Of a stretch of 64,000 bases of DNA, positions 17,074 through 25,977 are shown one piece after another. The stretch is taken from assembly GCA_046329435.1 (NCBI GenBank), contig JAXLUR010000009.1:186001-250000 (forward strand), in the 5' to 3' direction. Below the pieces are notes generated by a model, which ran no database searches, had not been told where the DNA came from, and worked only from the letters and a program-made list of their open reading frames with translations. The first letter of the stretch is position 1; each line of letters opens with the position of its first letter. Position numbers and translations under genes: made by a program. The DNA comes from M3007 sp046329435. Its GTDB lineage: Bacteria; Bacteroidota; Bacteroidia; Chitinophagales; Saprospiraceae.

Positions 17074-19226
17074 TTTATCGTCCGCTCCACAAACTCCGCC
17101 TCCGTCCAGATTTCCACCGTACCCAGTTCCGTTGCTTTTTTCAGTTTCGATCCTGCCTTTTCGCCAACGACCAGGATATTGAGGTGTTTGCTCACGCCGC
17201 TGGCCAGGGTGGCGCCGGCGGCGGCGGCGCGTTTTTCGGCTTCTTCGCGGGTCATTCGGGAGAGCGTACCAGTGAAAAGAATGCTGCGGCCGTACAGCGG
17301 CCCGTCGGTATTGGCCTCGGCTTTTTTGTCTTCCTCGGTCTGGCGCAGGTTGACGCCGAGTTGCTCCATCGTTTGCAGGAGTTCGACGTTGTGCTCGTTC
17401 TGAAACCAGTTGAACACATTGCGGGCCAGTACAGGGCCGATGTCCTTGATCTGCTGGTATTTTTCAAGGTCCCACTCGCGCAGGTCGAGCACATGACCAA
17501 TCTCGGCGGCCAGCAGTTTGCCTGCTTTCTGGCCCAGGTGCAGGATGCTGAGCCCGTGCAGCAGCCGGTGAACAGGGTTTTTTTTGGCTTTTTCCACGGC
17601 TTGGCGCAGGTTGGCGGCCGATTTCATGCCGAAGCCTTCCAGGTGTTCGATCTTTTCGTAGTCGAGCCGGTACAGGTCGGCAATGGAGTGCAGCCAGCCG
17701 AGTTTGTAAAAACGTTCGATCGTGCTCTCGCCCAGTCCTTCGATGTCCATCGCGCTTTTGGAGGTGTGAAAAATCATGCGCTGAAGCACCTGCGCCTCGC
17801 AATCGGCGTTTTCGCAGCGCCAGATCGCCTCGTCGTCGGGTTTGAAGAGTAAGGAGCGGCAGACGGGACAATGGGTCGGGTATTCGACGGGGCGTTCGCT
17901 GCCGTCGCGCAATTCGGGCAATGATTTGACAATGTAGGGAATCACGTCGCCGGCGCGTTCTACCAGAACGCGGTCGCCGATTCGGATATCCTTGCTTTTG
18001 ATAAACTCCTCGTTGTGCAGGCTAACATTGGCAATGGTGACGCCGGCCAGGGGCACAGGATCGAGTTTGGCCACGGGTGTGACCGCGCCGGTTTTGCCCA
18101 CCTGAAACTCGACATCGCGCAGGCGGGTAGTGGCTTGCCGGGCTTTGAACTTGAAGGCGATGGCCCAGCGCGGGTGGTGGCTGGTGTAGCCGCAAAGCGC
18201 CTGTAAATCAAGTCGGTTGACCTTGATTACCATACCGTCGAGTTCGTAGGGGTATTCGTCGCGAAAGTCTTGCCAGGCCAGGCAGTAGTCGATCACCGCT
18301 TCGATGTCGGCGCAGTTTTTTGTAGCCGCCAGGTGTTGATGGTGGTTGGTTTGGGCAAGCGGTGTTTTAAAACCCAGTTTTTCGAGCAGGTGAATGCTTT
18401 CGCTGTGCGATTCGAATTGTTCGAGCGCATTGTTGCCGTCGGCGTCGGTAGCATAGCCGAGTTGGTAGAGGAAGGCTTCGAGTCCGCGTTCGGCGGCTTC
18501 GCGGGGGTCCTTCATGCGCAGGCCGCCGGTAGCGGCATTGCGGGGGTTGGCAAATACCTGTTCGCCGGCGGCCTGACGCCGATGATTGATTTTTTCAAAA
18601 ATGTCTTTTCGGATCAGCGCTTCGCCGCGCAACTCGGCCTTTGCGATGCCGTACCTGGAAAAGCCGGCCTGCAGGGGCACCGAGCGCAGCGTGCGGATGT
18701 TGGCGGTGATCTCGTCGCCCACTTCGCCGTTGCCGCGGGTGGCAGCGCGTTGCAGGCGGTCGTTTTCGTACACGAGGGCGATGGTGCCGCCGTCGTACTT
18801 GGGTTCGACACAGTATTCCACGGCGGCGTCGGCAGGCAGTTTGCAGAGTTTTTTGACGGAAGTATCGAAGTCGCGCAGGTCGTCGGCGTTGTAGGAGTTG
18901 TCGAGCGACAACATGGGCGTGAGGTGAGCCACCTGGTTGAAGCTGGCGGTCAGGTCTTTGCCCACGCGCTGGGTAGGCGAATCGGGCGCGACCAGGCTCG
19001 GGTGTTCGGCCTCGATACGTTCGAGCAGCTTGTAGAGCCGGTCGTATTCATAATCGCTGACTACCGGGTCGTTCTGCACGTAGTAGCGCCACTCGTGGTA
19101 AAGGATCACACGACGCAGTTCGTCGGCAATTTCGGCGGGGTTTTCGGCGAGCAGGCGCTCGGCATCGGTATTAAGCAGGTCTTTTGATAAATTGTAGAGC
19201 AAACGTTGCTCATCGGACGTGTACAT
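17070..19226 (-). CDS. ligA: NAD-dependent DNA ligase LigA
   Basis: The protein is 718 residues from MYTSDEQRLLYN at 19226. An upstream open extension lacks family sequence and was excluded. Domain Ia (HEWRYYVQNDPVVSDYEYD) is near 44-62. The adenylation lysine is K143 in EPKYDGG. Then come the OB fold (GAVTPVAKLDPV), the zinc finger (CPVCRSLLF with a later CENADCEAQ), helix-hairpin-helix repeats and a C-terminal BRCT domain (GRSILFTGTLSRMTREEAE). It seals nicks in replication and repair. All key residues are intact. Confidence 0.96.
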   Translation of the reverse strand: MYTSDEQRLLYNLSKDLLNTDAERLLAENPAEIADELRRVILYHEWRYYVQNDPVVSDYEYDRLYKLLERIEAEHPSLVAPDSPTQRVGKDLTASFNQVAHLTPMLSLDNSYNADDLRDFDTSVKKLCKLPADAAVEYCVEPKYDGGTIALVYENDRLQRAATRGNGEVGDEITANIRTLRSVPLQAGFSRYGIAKAELRGEALIRKDIFEKINHRRQAAGEQVFANPRNAATGGLRMKDPREAAERGLEAFLYQLGYATDADGNNALEQFESHSESIHLLEKLGFKTPLAQTNHHQHLAATKNCADIEAVIDYCLAWQDFRDEYPYELDGMVIKVNRLDLQALCGYTSHHPRWAIAFKFKARQATTRLRDVEFQVGKTGAVTPVAKLDPVPLAGVTIANVSLHNEEFIKSKDIRIGDRVLVERAGDVIPYIVKSLPELRDGSERPVEYPTHCPVCRSLLFKPDDEAIWRCENADCEAQVLQRMIFHTSKSAMDIEGLGESTIERFYKLGWLHSIADLYRLDYEKIEHLEGFGMKSAANLRQAVEKAKKNPVHRLLHGLSILHLGQKAGKLLAAEIGHVLDLREWDLEKYQQIKDIGPVLARNVFNWFQNEHNVELLQTMEQLGVNLRQTEEDKKAEANTDGPLYGRSILFTGTLSRMTREEAEKRAAAAGATLASGVSKHLNILVVGEKAGSKLKKATELGTVEIWTEAEFVERTIN

Positions 19227-19415
19227 ATCGACATGGGTATTTGATCCAAAGGTCCGAGATGTTTCGATGGTTTTAAAAAGTGGCAAGGGTATTTTTGATC
19301 GTCGAACACCTGCATTTCCGGAATTGCCGGCGGGTAATCGCATTTGTCGGCAGATTGGTCGGATTCTGAATGCCGACATGCCGGCCGATGCTTTTTTTGC
19401 TGGAAACTGGTTGAC

Positions 19416-20162
19416 ATGGTTCGCAAAAAAATCAAAATGGCAAGGCGGGTTTCCGGCAGCGGCCTTTTTCTCGTATTTGCCTACATCTGCCTCCTGATCT
19501 TTCCTTCCCCCTTGTTTTCCTACAAGGTTGAGCACGGTCAATGCACCGTTTATGCTGACCGCCCGATTGATCAAAACATCCACTCGATTCTTGAAGATGC
19601 CTTGTCCAGGATATCAAAATCTGATTTGTATCGACCGGAAATTCATTATAACATTTTCATTTGCAACAACTTACTTCGATTCAAGGTGTTTACTCAGGGC
19701 AATGGGCAGGCAGGCGCCGTCACACATTATCACCTGACGGGCAACATTTTCATCCGCCCTTGCGATATCCCGAACAATCGGATCATAGCGCCAAAGGAAT
19801 GGTACTTTGCCAATCAGCCATTCAGCTTTTCGGATCGTCCTTTGTCTTACTATTTTGCTCACGAAATGACGCACGTTCTGGAAGCACGGTTTACCGGCGC
19901 ATTCGATTTCGGCAATCCAGCATGGCTGACGGAAGGTTATGCCGATTATATTGGCAAAGCCGGGCAATTCGACTTCGATGAAAACTTGCGCCTGCTAAAA
20001 GCGGGAGCGCCCGAACTGGATCCGTCAAAAGGTCTGTATCGATATTACCATCTGGAAGTTGCCTATCTGCTTGACTACAAGGGATGGAAAATCAAGGACT
20101 TGTACGAGCATATTCCCGACGAAAAGCAAATTTTGGAGGTGCTTGCGCCCTCGGGGCAATAA
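19416..20162 (+). CDS. Membrane-anchored gluzincin-type metallopeptidase (peptidase MA-like)
   Basis: The protein is 248 residues from ATG 19416, chosen because a basic start (MVRKKIKMARR) and a hydrophobic segment (LFLVFAYICLLIFPSPLF) follow at once. The zinc site HEMTH lies in YYFAHEMTHVLEAR. A downstream Glu in WLTEGYADY is the expected third ligand. This spacing is typical of peptidase MA-like domains. It should be exported and anchored or cleaved. It is divergent from ligA. The substrate is unknown. Confidence 0.8.
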   Translation: MVRKKIKMARRVSGSGLFLVFAYICLLIFPSPLFSYKVEHGQCTVYADRPIDQNIHSILEDALSRISKSDLYRPEIHYNIFICNNLLRFKVFTQGNGQAGAVTHYHLTGNIFIRPCDIPNNRIIAPKEWYFANQPFSFSDRPLSYYFAHEMTHVLEARFTGAFDFGNPAWLTEGYADYIGKAGQFDFDENLRLLKAGAPELDPSKGLYRYYHLEVAYLLDYKGWKIKDLYEHIPDEKQILEVLAPSGQ

Positions 20163-20173
20163 GGCGAAGCGCG

Positions 20174-20779
20174 CTACATTTTTTTCAAAGCCATTGCGGC
20201 CAGTTCCCTGGCTTTTTCGAGGTTGTCGTGGGGCTGGTCGGCCCAGTCGAGGGTCAGTTGCAGACAAAGGTGGCCTTTCCAGACCAGCAGCGTGGTGGTG
20301 GAGTTGCTCCAGAGGGCGCCGTCGCCGAGGCCGGGCACCTGCTCTTCGTACACGTCGCCGCGGTTTTTGATGTTGAATTCATATTGCTGGCGGGCCATTT
20401 CTGCCGTGCCGTAGTTGAAAATCTGGGTGGCGATGGAATTTCGGGGCGATACAGCCTGTGCGCCTTTGAGGGTCGCATTGTCGCGGGAGGCCCAGTCGGG
20501 TTTGTTCCAGTAGCGCAGGCAATAGCCCTGGCCGGCGGCGGAGTGTTCGTTGTAGGCATCGCGGTGGACGTCGATGGAAAAATAGCGCACGATTTCCTCC
20601 TGCGTCAGCAAATTGCAGCCGGCATCGGCCCAGGGATTGGCGCCGCGCACAGGTGCGCCGGTGGAATCGAGCAGCGGCTGGACGGGTTTGGAATTGCCGG
20701 TCGCGGCAGGCTTGGGGTCGTGTTGGCAGGAAGCCAGCCAAAGAAGGGCAAAAAGGGCAGTAAAAAAGGATAAACGCAT
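20174..20779 (-). CDS. Hypothetical lipoprotein
   Basis: The protein is 201 residues. A signal peptide with the lipobox LWLASC (14-19) places the lipid at Cys19. The mature part contains a Cys-rich stretch (GCNLLTQEEIVRYF and GYCLRYWNKPDW) that resembles domains of small periplasmic binding-like lipoproteins. I do not recognise a named family. A strong promoter lies at 20812-20841. Confidence 0.75.
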   Translation of the reverse strand: MRLSFFTALFALLWLASCQHDPKPAATGNSKPVQPLLDSTGAPVRGANPWADAGCNLLTQEEIVRYFSIDVHRDAYNEHSAAGQGYCLRYWNKPDWASRDNATLKGAQAVSPRNSIATQIFNYGTAEMARQQYEFNIKNRGDVYEEQVPGLGDGALWSNSTTTLLVWKGHLCLQLTLDWADQPHDNLEKARELAAMALKKM

Positions 20780-20811
20780 GGTGTACGATCAGTTTACGGT
20801 TGGCGGGAGTG

Positions 20812-20841
20812 CAAAAATAGGGCCGATCCGCTTGTCGCAAA
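20812..20841 (-). promoter_or_regulatory. Promoter of the lipoprotein gene at 20174-20779
   Basis: Minus-strand TTTG (20841-20838) and TATTTTTG (20819-20812) are separated by 18 bases. This is a full match to the Bacteroidota consensus. Confidence 0.75.
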
Positions 20842-21001
20842 GCGCAGTGTAAAGCGCCGATTGCCTGCTTTCAAGACACATTTAGCCTAAAAAAATTGTG
20901 CCTGTGGGTGGAGCGGGACTTTTATTCCGTTCTTTTGCCCCGATAACAGCAAAAATTTTCATTCTTGAATTGAACTAAATTCTACACTAGCACACCGAAA
21001 C

Positions 21002-22675
21002 ATGGCACAGCAGAACAAAGAAATCTGGGGACACCCCCGCGGGCTATCCCTGCTCTTTTTCACCGAGATGTGGGAGCGTTTCAGCTACTACGGCATGCGG
21101 GCGATTTTTACGCTTTACATGACCAACGCCCTGCTCATGACCAATAAACAGGCTTCTCAAATTTACGGCAGCTACACGGGGCTCGTGTACCTCACGCCCT
21201 TGCTCGGCGGCTATATTGCTGATAATTTCTGGGGCAATCGCCGCTCGATCGTGGTGGGCGGTTTGCTGATGGCGCTCGGGCAGTTCCTGATGTTTGGCAG
21301 CGCTTCCATGTACGCCAATGCCAGTCTGGCTGTGCCGCTGATGTGGGGAGGTTTGTTGTTTTTGATCGTCGGGAACGGCTTTTTCAAACCCAATATTTCC
21401 TCCATGGTGGGCCAGCTGTATGCCGAAGGCGACCGCCGGCGCGACGCGGCGTTCACCATTTTTTACATGGGCATCAACCTGGGCGCCTTCATTGCGCCGC
21501 TGGTGTGCGGCTACCTGGGCGAACGCTACGACGCCAACAATAACCCGCTGCCCGAATATTTCCGCTGGGGCTTTCTCGCCGCGGGTATCGGTATGATACT
21601 GGGCACCATTTTGTTCCAGACCCAGAAAGACAAATACGTGGTGACGCCCGAAGGCAAGCCCATCGGCGCGACGCCCAACAAGGCGGTCAGCACGACCCAG
21701 GAAGCCGGTTCCGGCGGCCTGGGCGGCAACCAGATCCTGATGGGTGTCGGCATTTCGGTGGCCATGTTTCTGGTATTCTCGTTCCTGGTCAAATTCGATA
21801 CCGTCGCTTCGCTGATTTACAGCGCCACGATCGGTATGGCCATCATGATCATCACGGACAAGTCGCTGACCCCGGTCGAGCGCGACCGTATTCTGGTGCT
21901 GTACGTTTCGGCCTTCTTCGTGGTATTCTTCTGGTCGGCCTTCGAACAGGCCGGCGCTTCGCTGACGTTCTTTGCCGACAAACAAACCGACCGCACCCTG
22001 CTGGGCGCCACCATCCCGGCCAGTTATTTCCAGAGCATCAACGCCGTGGCGGTGGTGTTGCTCGCGCCGGTGGTTGCAGCCGTTTGGGTTTGGCTGGCCA
22101 AACGCAATTCGGAACCCAACTCGCTGATCAAGCAGTCGTTCGGCCTGATTATCCTGGCCCTGGGCTACGTGGTCATCGCATTCGGGGTAAAAGGCATGGG
22201 CCTTGGCGACAAAGCCAATATGTTCCTGCTGGTCGCCCTGTACGTGATCCATACCATCGGCGAATTGTGCCTCTCCCCCATCGGCCTGTCGCTGGTATCG
22301 AAGCTCTCGCCCATGCGCTTCGTTTCGCTGCTCTTCGGCGTATGGTTCCTGGCCAACGCCATTGCCAACAAAGCCGCCGGTCAGTTGAGCGAATTGTACC
22401 CGCCAGCCGGCCGCGAATACGCGCTGGCTGCCGACAATGGCATCGACGCCGCGACCTACAAGGGCCTGCTGGAAGGTACAACCCAGGTGACGCCCGAAAT
22501 TCAGGCAAAAGCCGAAGCCGCCAACCTGCCGCTCGAATACCCGAAATTTATGGGCAGCGCGGTAAAAGACCTTTACCAGTTCTTCATGATCTTCGTGGGG
22601 ATGGCCGGCATGGCCGGGCTGGTTCTGTTCGGCCTTTCCTTCCCGCTCAAACGCATGATGCACGGGGCCGATTGA
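21002..22675 (+). CDS. POT-family proton-coupled oligopeptide transporter
   Basis: The protein is 557 residues with 12-14 membrane segments. The signature FFTEMWERFSYYGMR (about 19-33) contains the proton-coupling ExxER motif. FYMGINLGAFIAPLVCGYLGE is the second family signature. It imports di- and tripeptides with protons in the inner membrane. It has its own terminator, so it is likely monocistronic. The best upstream promoter has a mismatched -7 box. Confidence 0.95.
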   Translation: MAQQNKEIWGHPRGLSLLFFTEMWERFSYYGMRAIFTLYMTNALLMTNKQASQIYGSYTGLVYLTPLLGGYIADNFWGNRRSIVVGGLLMALGQFLMFGSASMYANASLAVPLMWGGLLFLIVGNGFFKPNISSMVGQLYAEGDRRRDAAFTIFYMGINLGAFIAPLVCGYLGERYDANNNPLPEYFRWGFLAAGIGMILGTILFQTQKDKYVVTPEGKPIGATPNKAVSTTQEAGSGGLGGNQILMGVGISVAMFLVFSFLVKFDTVASLIYSATIGMAIMIITDKSLTPVERDRILVLYVSAFFVVFFWSAFEQAGASLTFFADKQTDRTLLGATIPASYFQSINAVAVVLLAPVVAAVWVWLAKRNSEPNSLIKQSFGLIILALGYVVIAFGVKGMGLGDKANMFLLVALYVIHTIGELCLSPIGLSLVSKLSPMRFVSLLFGVWFLANAIANKAAGQLSELYPPAGREYALAADNGIDAATYKGLLEGTTQVTPEIQAKAEAANLPLEYPKFMGSAVKDLYQFFMIFVGMAGMAGLVLFGLSFPLKRMMHGAD

Positions 22676-22699
22676 ACCCGGCAACACCCGAAAGCAGCC

Positions 22700-22740
22700 A
22701 GCAGCGCGCAAGGAACCCTGTTTCTTTGCGCGCTGCTTGT
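22700..22740 (+). terminator. Intrinsic terminator of the POT transporter gene
   Basis: A perfect 12-bp stem AGCAGCGCGCAA / TTGCGCGCTGCT (22700-22711 and 22726-22737) is followed by a short T-containing tail. Confidence 0.75.
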
Positions 22741-22799
22741 TTGAAGAGGGGGCCGAACCTCCATCTTTTTTTTGCTGATTACAGCCAATTTGCGCTCTG

Positions 22800-22831
22800 T
22801 TTGGGTAAATGTGCACCTTGGCCTATCTTTG
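22800..22831 (+). promoter_or_regulatory. Promoter of the large T9SS-secreted protein
   Basis: TTTG (22800-22803) is separated by 20 bases from TATCTTTG (22824-22831), again a full consensus match. The predicted leader is about 63 bases. Confidence 0.75.
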
Positions 22832-22900
22832 GAAGTCTTTTCTTTGGAGACAGAAAATCAGGGCAAACGTTCGTTTTTGCACAAAAAATCATATTCGCTC

Positions 22901-25744
22901 ATGAATGTAAGACTACTCCGCCTGGCATCTATTGCCTTTTTCGCTTTATTCCTTCGCCAGGCTTCCGCCCAGTGTGAATACCGCATTGAAATGTTCGACT
23001 CCTACGGCGACGGATGGAACGGCGGTATCCTCACCATCACCAGCGGCACCGCTGTACAGCCTTTTACGCTGCTCGGATTTCCTTTGGGCAATGGCGAAGA
23101 CAGCACAGCCTACTTTCCCGTGCAAGTCGGCGAGCCATTGACGTTCAACTGGACGCCGGGCTTTTTTGTCAATGAGGTCAGTTTCGCCATTTACGACTAC
23201 AACGGCGATCTGGTGTATCAATCCGGCACGCTTACCCCCGGCCTGCTTTTCGAAACAGTGGGCGTGTGCCCAGATTGCCTGAAACCCGTCAATGTCACGG
23301 CAGACAATGTTTACGCCGACCGCGCCAAATACCACTGGACGCCCGTGGGCGTCGGGCCGTATGTGGGCTGGTATGTCATCTACGGACCGGCCGGTTTCGT
23401 GCCGGGCCCCGGCGTCGGCGACACGCTCTACGTCACCGTGCCCAAGGTGACCATCAACGGCCTGCAACAAAAAACGGCCTATGATTTTTACATCCTTCAG
23501 GACTGCGGCGCCGCCGGCAATGCAGGTTTGGCCGGGCCCTATTCGTTCGAAACGTACTGGGCCAACGACGTGGGTATTTCTGCCATCCTTTCGCCCCAAA
23601 GCGGCTGCTCGCTGGGGGTGGAGTCTGTTTCAATTGTACTGGAAAACTACGGAGCCAACCCGCAGTCGCTTATCCCCTTTAATTTCAGCGTCAATGGCGT
23701 CAGCGGCGGCGTTCCGCAACCGCAAGACGGTTTTTATACCGGCGTACTGGGTAAAGACAGTTCGGAGGCCATTACGTTCGAAACGTTCTACGACTTTTCC
23801 CAGCCAGGCGAATACCTCATTGCCGCCTGGTCGGAAATGACGGGCGATCAGGAGATGACCAACGACACGTTTTACCTGCACATCGTTAACCGCCTGCTCG
23901 CACCCTACACACAGGATTTTGAAAGCTGGAACGGCGCCTGGTACGTCGATACACTCAACAGCATCAACCCGAGCTGGGAATTCGGCACGCCCAACAAAGC
24001 CGCCATCCCCGACGCCGCCAGCGGTGTAAATGCCTGGATAACCAGCCTCGACGGCGCCTACAACAGCAGCGAGCGCTCCTACCTCAATTCGCCCTGCTTC
24101 GATTTCTCCGACCTCACGGAAGACCCCGTGATCGAGTTTTCACTCAACTATTTCACCGAATTCAGCTTCGACGGAGGCTATCTCGAAATGTCGATCGACG
24201 GGGGTCAAAACTGGGACAAGGTCGGTGAAGTCGGCGAAGGGTTCAACTGGTACACCTTCTACAATGTCAACGCTGGCCTTGGCGATGTTTGGGCGGGCCA
24301 GACGAACGGCTGGGTCAATGCCCGGCACAGCCTGACGGGCGCCGCCGGCGAAAGTGAAGTCCGGCTTCGTTTTGTTTTCGGCGCCGACCCTTCGGTACAA
24401 TATGCCGGCGGTATGGCTGTGGATGATATTCATATTTATGTGCCACTGGCCGACGATCTTTCTGCGGTCAACATTTCCACACAGGGACAGACCCAGCAGT
24501 GCGGCCTCGAAAACGACAAGGTCATCTTCAATTTCGCCAACTACGGCACTCAGGCACAAAGCTTTTTCCAGGTGGCCTACACGGTCAATGACGGCCCGCC
24601 CGTGATCGAAAACGTGGGCTCCGTGACGGTAAATCCCGACCAGATCTACACTTACACCTTTAACCAGACCTTCGACAGCCGCGACCAGATCTCCAATATC
24701 AAAGCCTGGACGCTGCTCCTCGACGAGCAAAACCTCGCCAACGATACCACCACGTACTCGATCGACCACCGTCCCTTGCCCGTACCGTTCCAGGAAAACT
24801 TCGAAAGCGCGGTATTGCCCGCCGGCTGGACGAGCAACGGCTTTGTGACCAACACGCACAACAACATCTCCTACGTGCTGGCCCACAACCTCTGGGGCGG
24901 CAACACGGCTTTTACGCACGAACTGCCGCGCTACGGCGTGCTGGGCGCCAACGACAGCCTGCGCTTCGATTACCGCATTTCAGACTACAGCGGAAGCGGC
25001 ACGGTGGCGACCACCCTGGGCCTGGGCAACAAAATTGACGTGCAGGTGTCCGACAACTGCGGCCAAAGCTACACCACCGTATTTACGATCAATGCGCTCA
25101 ATCATGTACCCAGCCTCAATCTGAAAACCATTACGATCGGGCTTGGCAATTATGCGGGCGAATCGATTCGCATCCGTTTCGTGGGCACCTGGGCTTCGGG
25201 CGACTATTATTTCGACCTTGACAACATCAACCTGTTGTCGTGCCCGGCTGACTTCGAACTCAGCGCCGATATTACCAACGCCAACCCGAACCTGAACAAT
25301 GGCGCCGCCACCGTCAATGTGGGTATCGGCAACCCGCCCTACACCTACCTGTGGAGCAACGGCCAAACCAGCCAGACGGCGACCGATCTGCCGGTTGGCG
25401 ATGCCAGCGTGACTGTCACGGACGCATTCGGCTGTTCGGGCGTGCTGACGATTTCCGTCGGCGTCTCCGGCACGCAGGACCTGGCCGGCCTCAGCCGCAT
25501 CGCGCTGCAACCCAACCCGACGACGGGCTGGACGACGCTTTATCTCGACTTCGATACGCCCACCGAGGTACGCGTCGAACTGTTCGACCTGCTCGGAAAA
25601 GTGATCTGGACCGGCAACCCGGCGCGCGGCAACACGGTAGCCGAAAGCATCGACCTGAGCAATGCGCCCGATGGCCTCTATCTGCTGCGCATCAGCGCCA
25701 ACGGACAGTCGATGACACGAAAAGTGGTTAAAAGCCGCGGTTGA
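22901..25744 (+). CDS. Secreted T9SS cargo protein with jelly-roll and SprB-like domains
   Basis: The protein is 947 residues from ATG 22901, where a clean signal peptide begins (MNVRLLRLASIAFFALFLRQ, cleaved after ASA). Domains in order: a CEYRIEMFDSYGDGWNGG unit, a fibronectin III-like segment, two jelly-roll (choice-of-anchor J-like) domains, a SprB-type repeat (TYLWSNGQTSQTATDLPVG) and a C-terminal type A sorting domain. The last contains LQPNPTTGWTTLYLD and ends in SMTRKVVKSRG. It is expected to be exported by the type IX system and anchored at or released from the cell surface. The ligand is unknown, although adhesion is plausible. Confidence 0.88.
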   Translation: MNVRLLRLASIAFFALFLRQASAQCEYRIEMFDSYGDGWNGGILTITSGTAVQPFTLLGFPLGNGEDSTAYFPVQVGEPLTFNWTPGFFVNEVSFAIYDYNGDLVYQSGTLTPGLLFETVGVCPDCLKPVNVTADNVYADRAKYHWTPVGVGPYVGWYVIYGPAGFVPGPGVGDTLYVTVPKVTINGLQQKTAYDFYILQDCGAAGNAGLAGPYSFETYWANDVGISAILSPQSGCSLGVESVSIVLENYGANPQSLIPFNFSVNGVSGGVPQPQDGFYTGVLGKDSSEAITFETFYDFSQPGEYLIAAWSEMTGDQEMTNDTFYLHIVNRLLAPYTQDFESWNGAWYVDTLNSINPSWEFGTPNKAAIPDAASGVNAWITSLDGAYNSSERSYLNSPCFDFSDLTEDPVIEFSLNYFTEFSFDGGYLEMSIDGGQNWDKVGEVGEGFNWYTFYNVNAGLGDVWAGQTNGWVNARHSLTGAAGESEVRLRFVFGADPSVQYAGGMAVDDIHIYVPLADDLSAVNISTQGQTQQCGLENDKVIFNFANYGTQAQSFFQVAYTVNDGPPVIENVGSVTVNPDQIYTYTFNQTFDSRDQISNIKAWTLLLDEQNLANDTTTYSIDHRPLPVPFQENFESAVLPAGWTSNGFVTNTHNNISYVLAHNLWGGNTAFTHELPRYGVLGANDSLRFDYRISDYSGSGTVATTLGLGNKIDVQVSDNCGQSYTTVFTINALNHVPSLNLKTITIGLGNYAGESIRIRFVGTWASGDYYFDLDNINLLSCPADFELSADITNANPNLNNGAATVNVGIGNPPYTYLWSNGQTSQTATDLPVGDASVTVTDAFGCSGVLTISVGVSGTQDLAGLSRIALQPNPTTGWTTLYLDFDTPTEVRVELFDLLGKVIWTGNPARGNTVAESIDLSNAPDGLYLLRISANGQSMTRKVVKSRG

Positions 25745-25775
25745 CACGCGGACAGCCTCGGACAAGGGGCTTTTG

Positions 25776-25832
25776 TCAATGAAAAAGGGTTTGTTCTTCT
25801 GCGGGAAGAACAAACCCTTTTTCATTGATACA
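25776..25832 (+). terminator. Very strong intrinsic terminator
   Basis: A perfect 24-bp inverted repeat (25776-25799 and 25805-25828) encloses a five-base loop TGCGG. It follows the T9SS cargo gene. Long A and T runs are inside the stem. Confidence 0.85.
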
Positions 25833-25977
25833 CGCTGAAGTTTAGCGCTGCATACGTTTTGCCGCGATGCGGCAGGTACGCGACAGATAATTTCCTGCGA
25901 AACCGATTCCCCTTTTCACGCCTGGCGGAAACAAGCCCTTACAAACCTAGTCAGGTTCATCGAGCCGCATCCAACCC

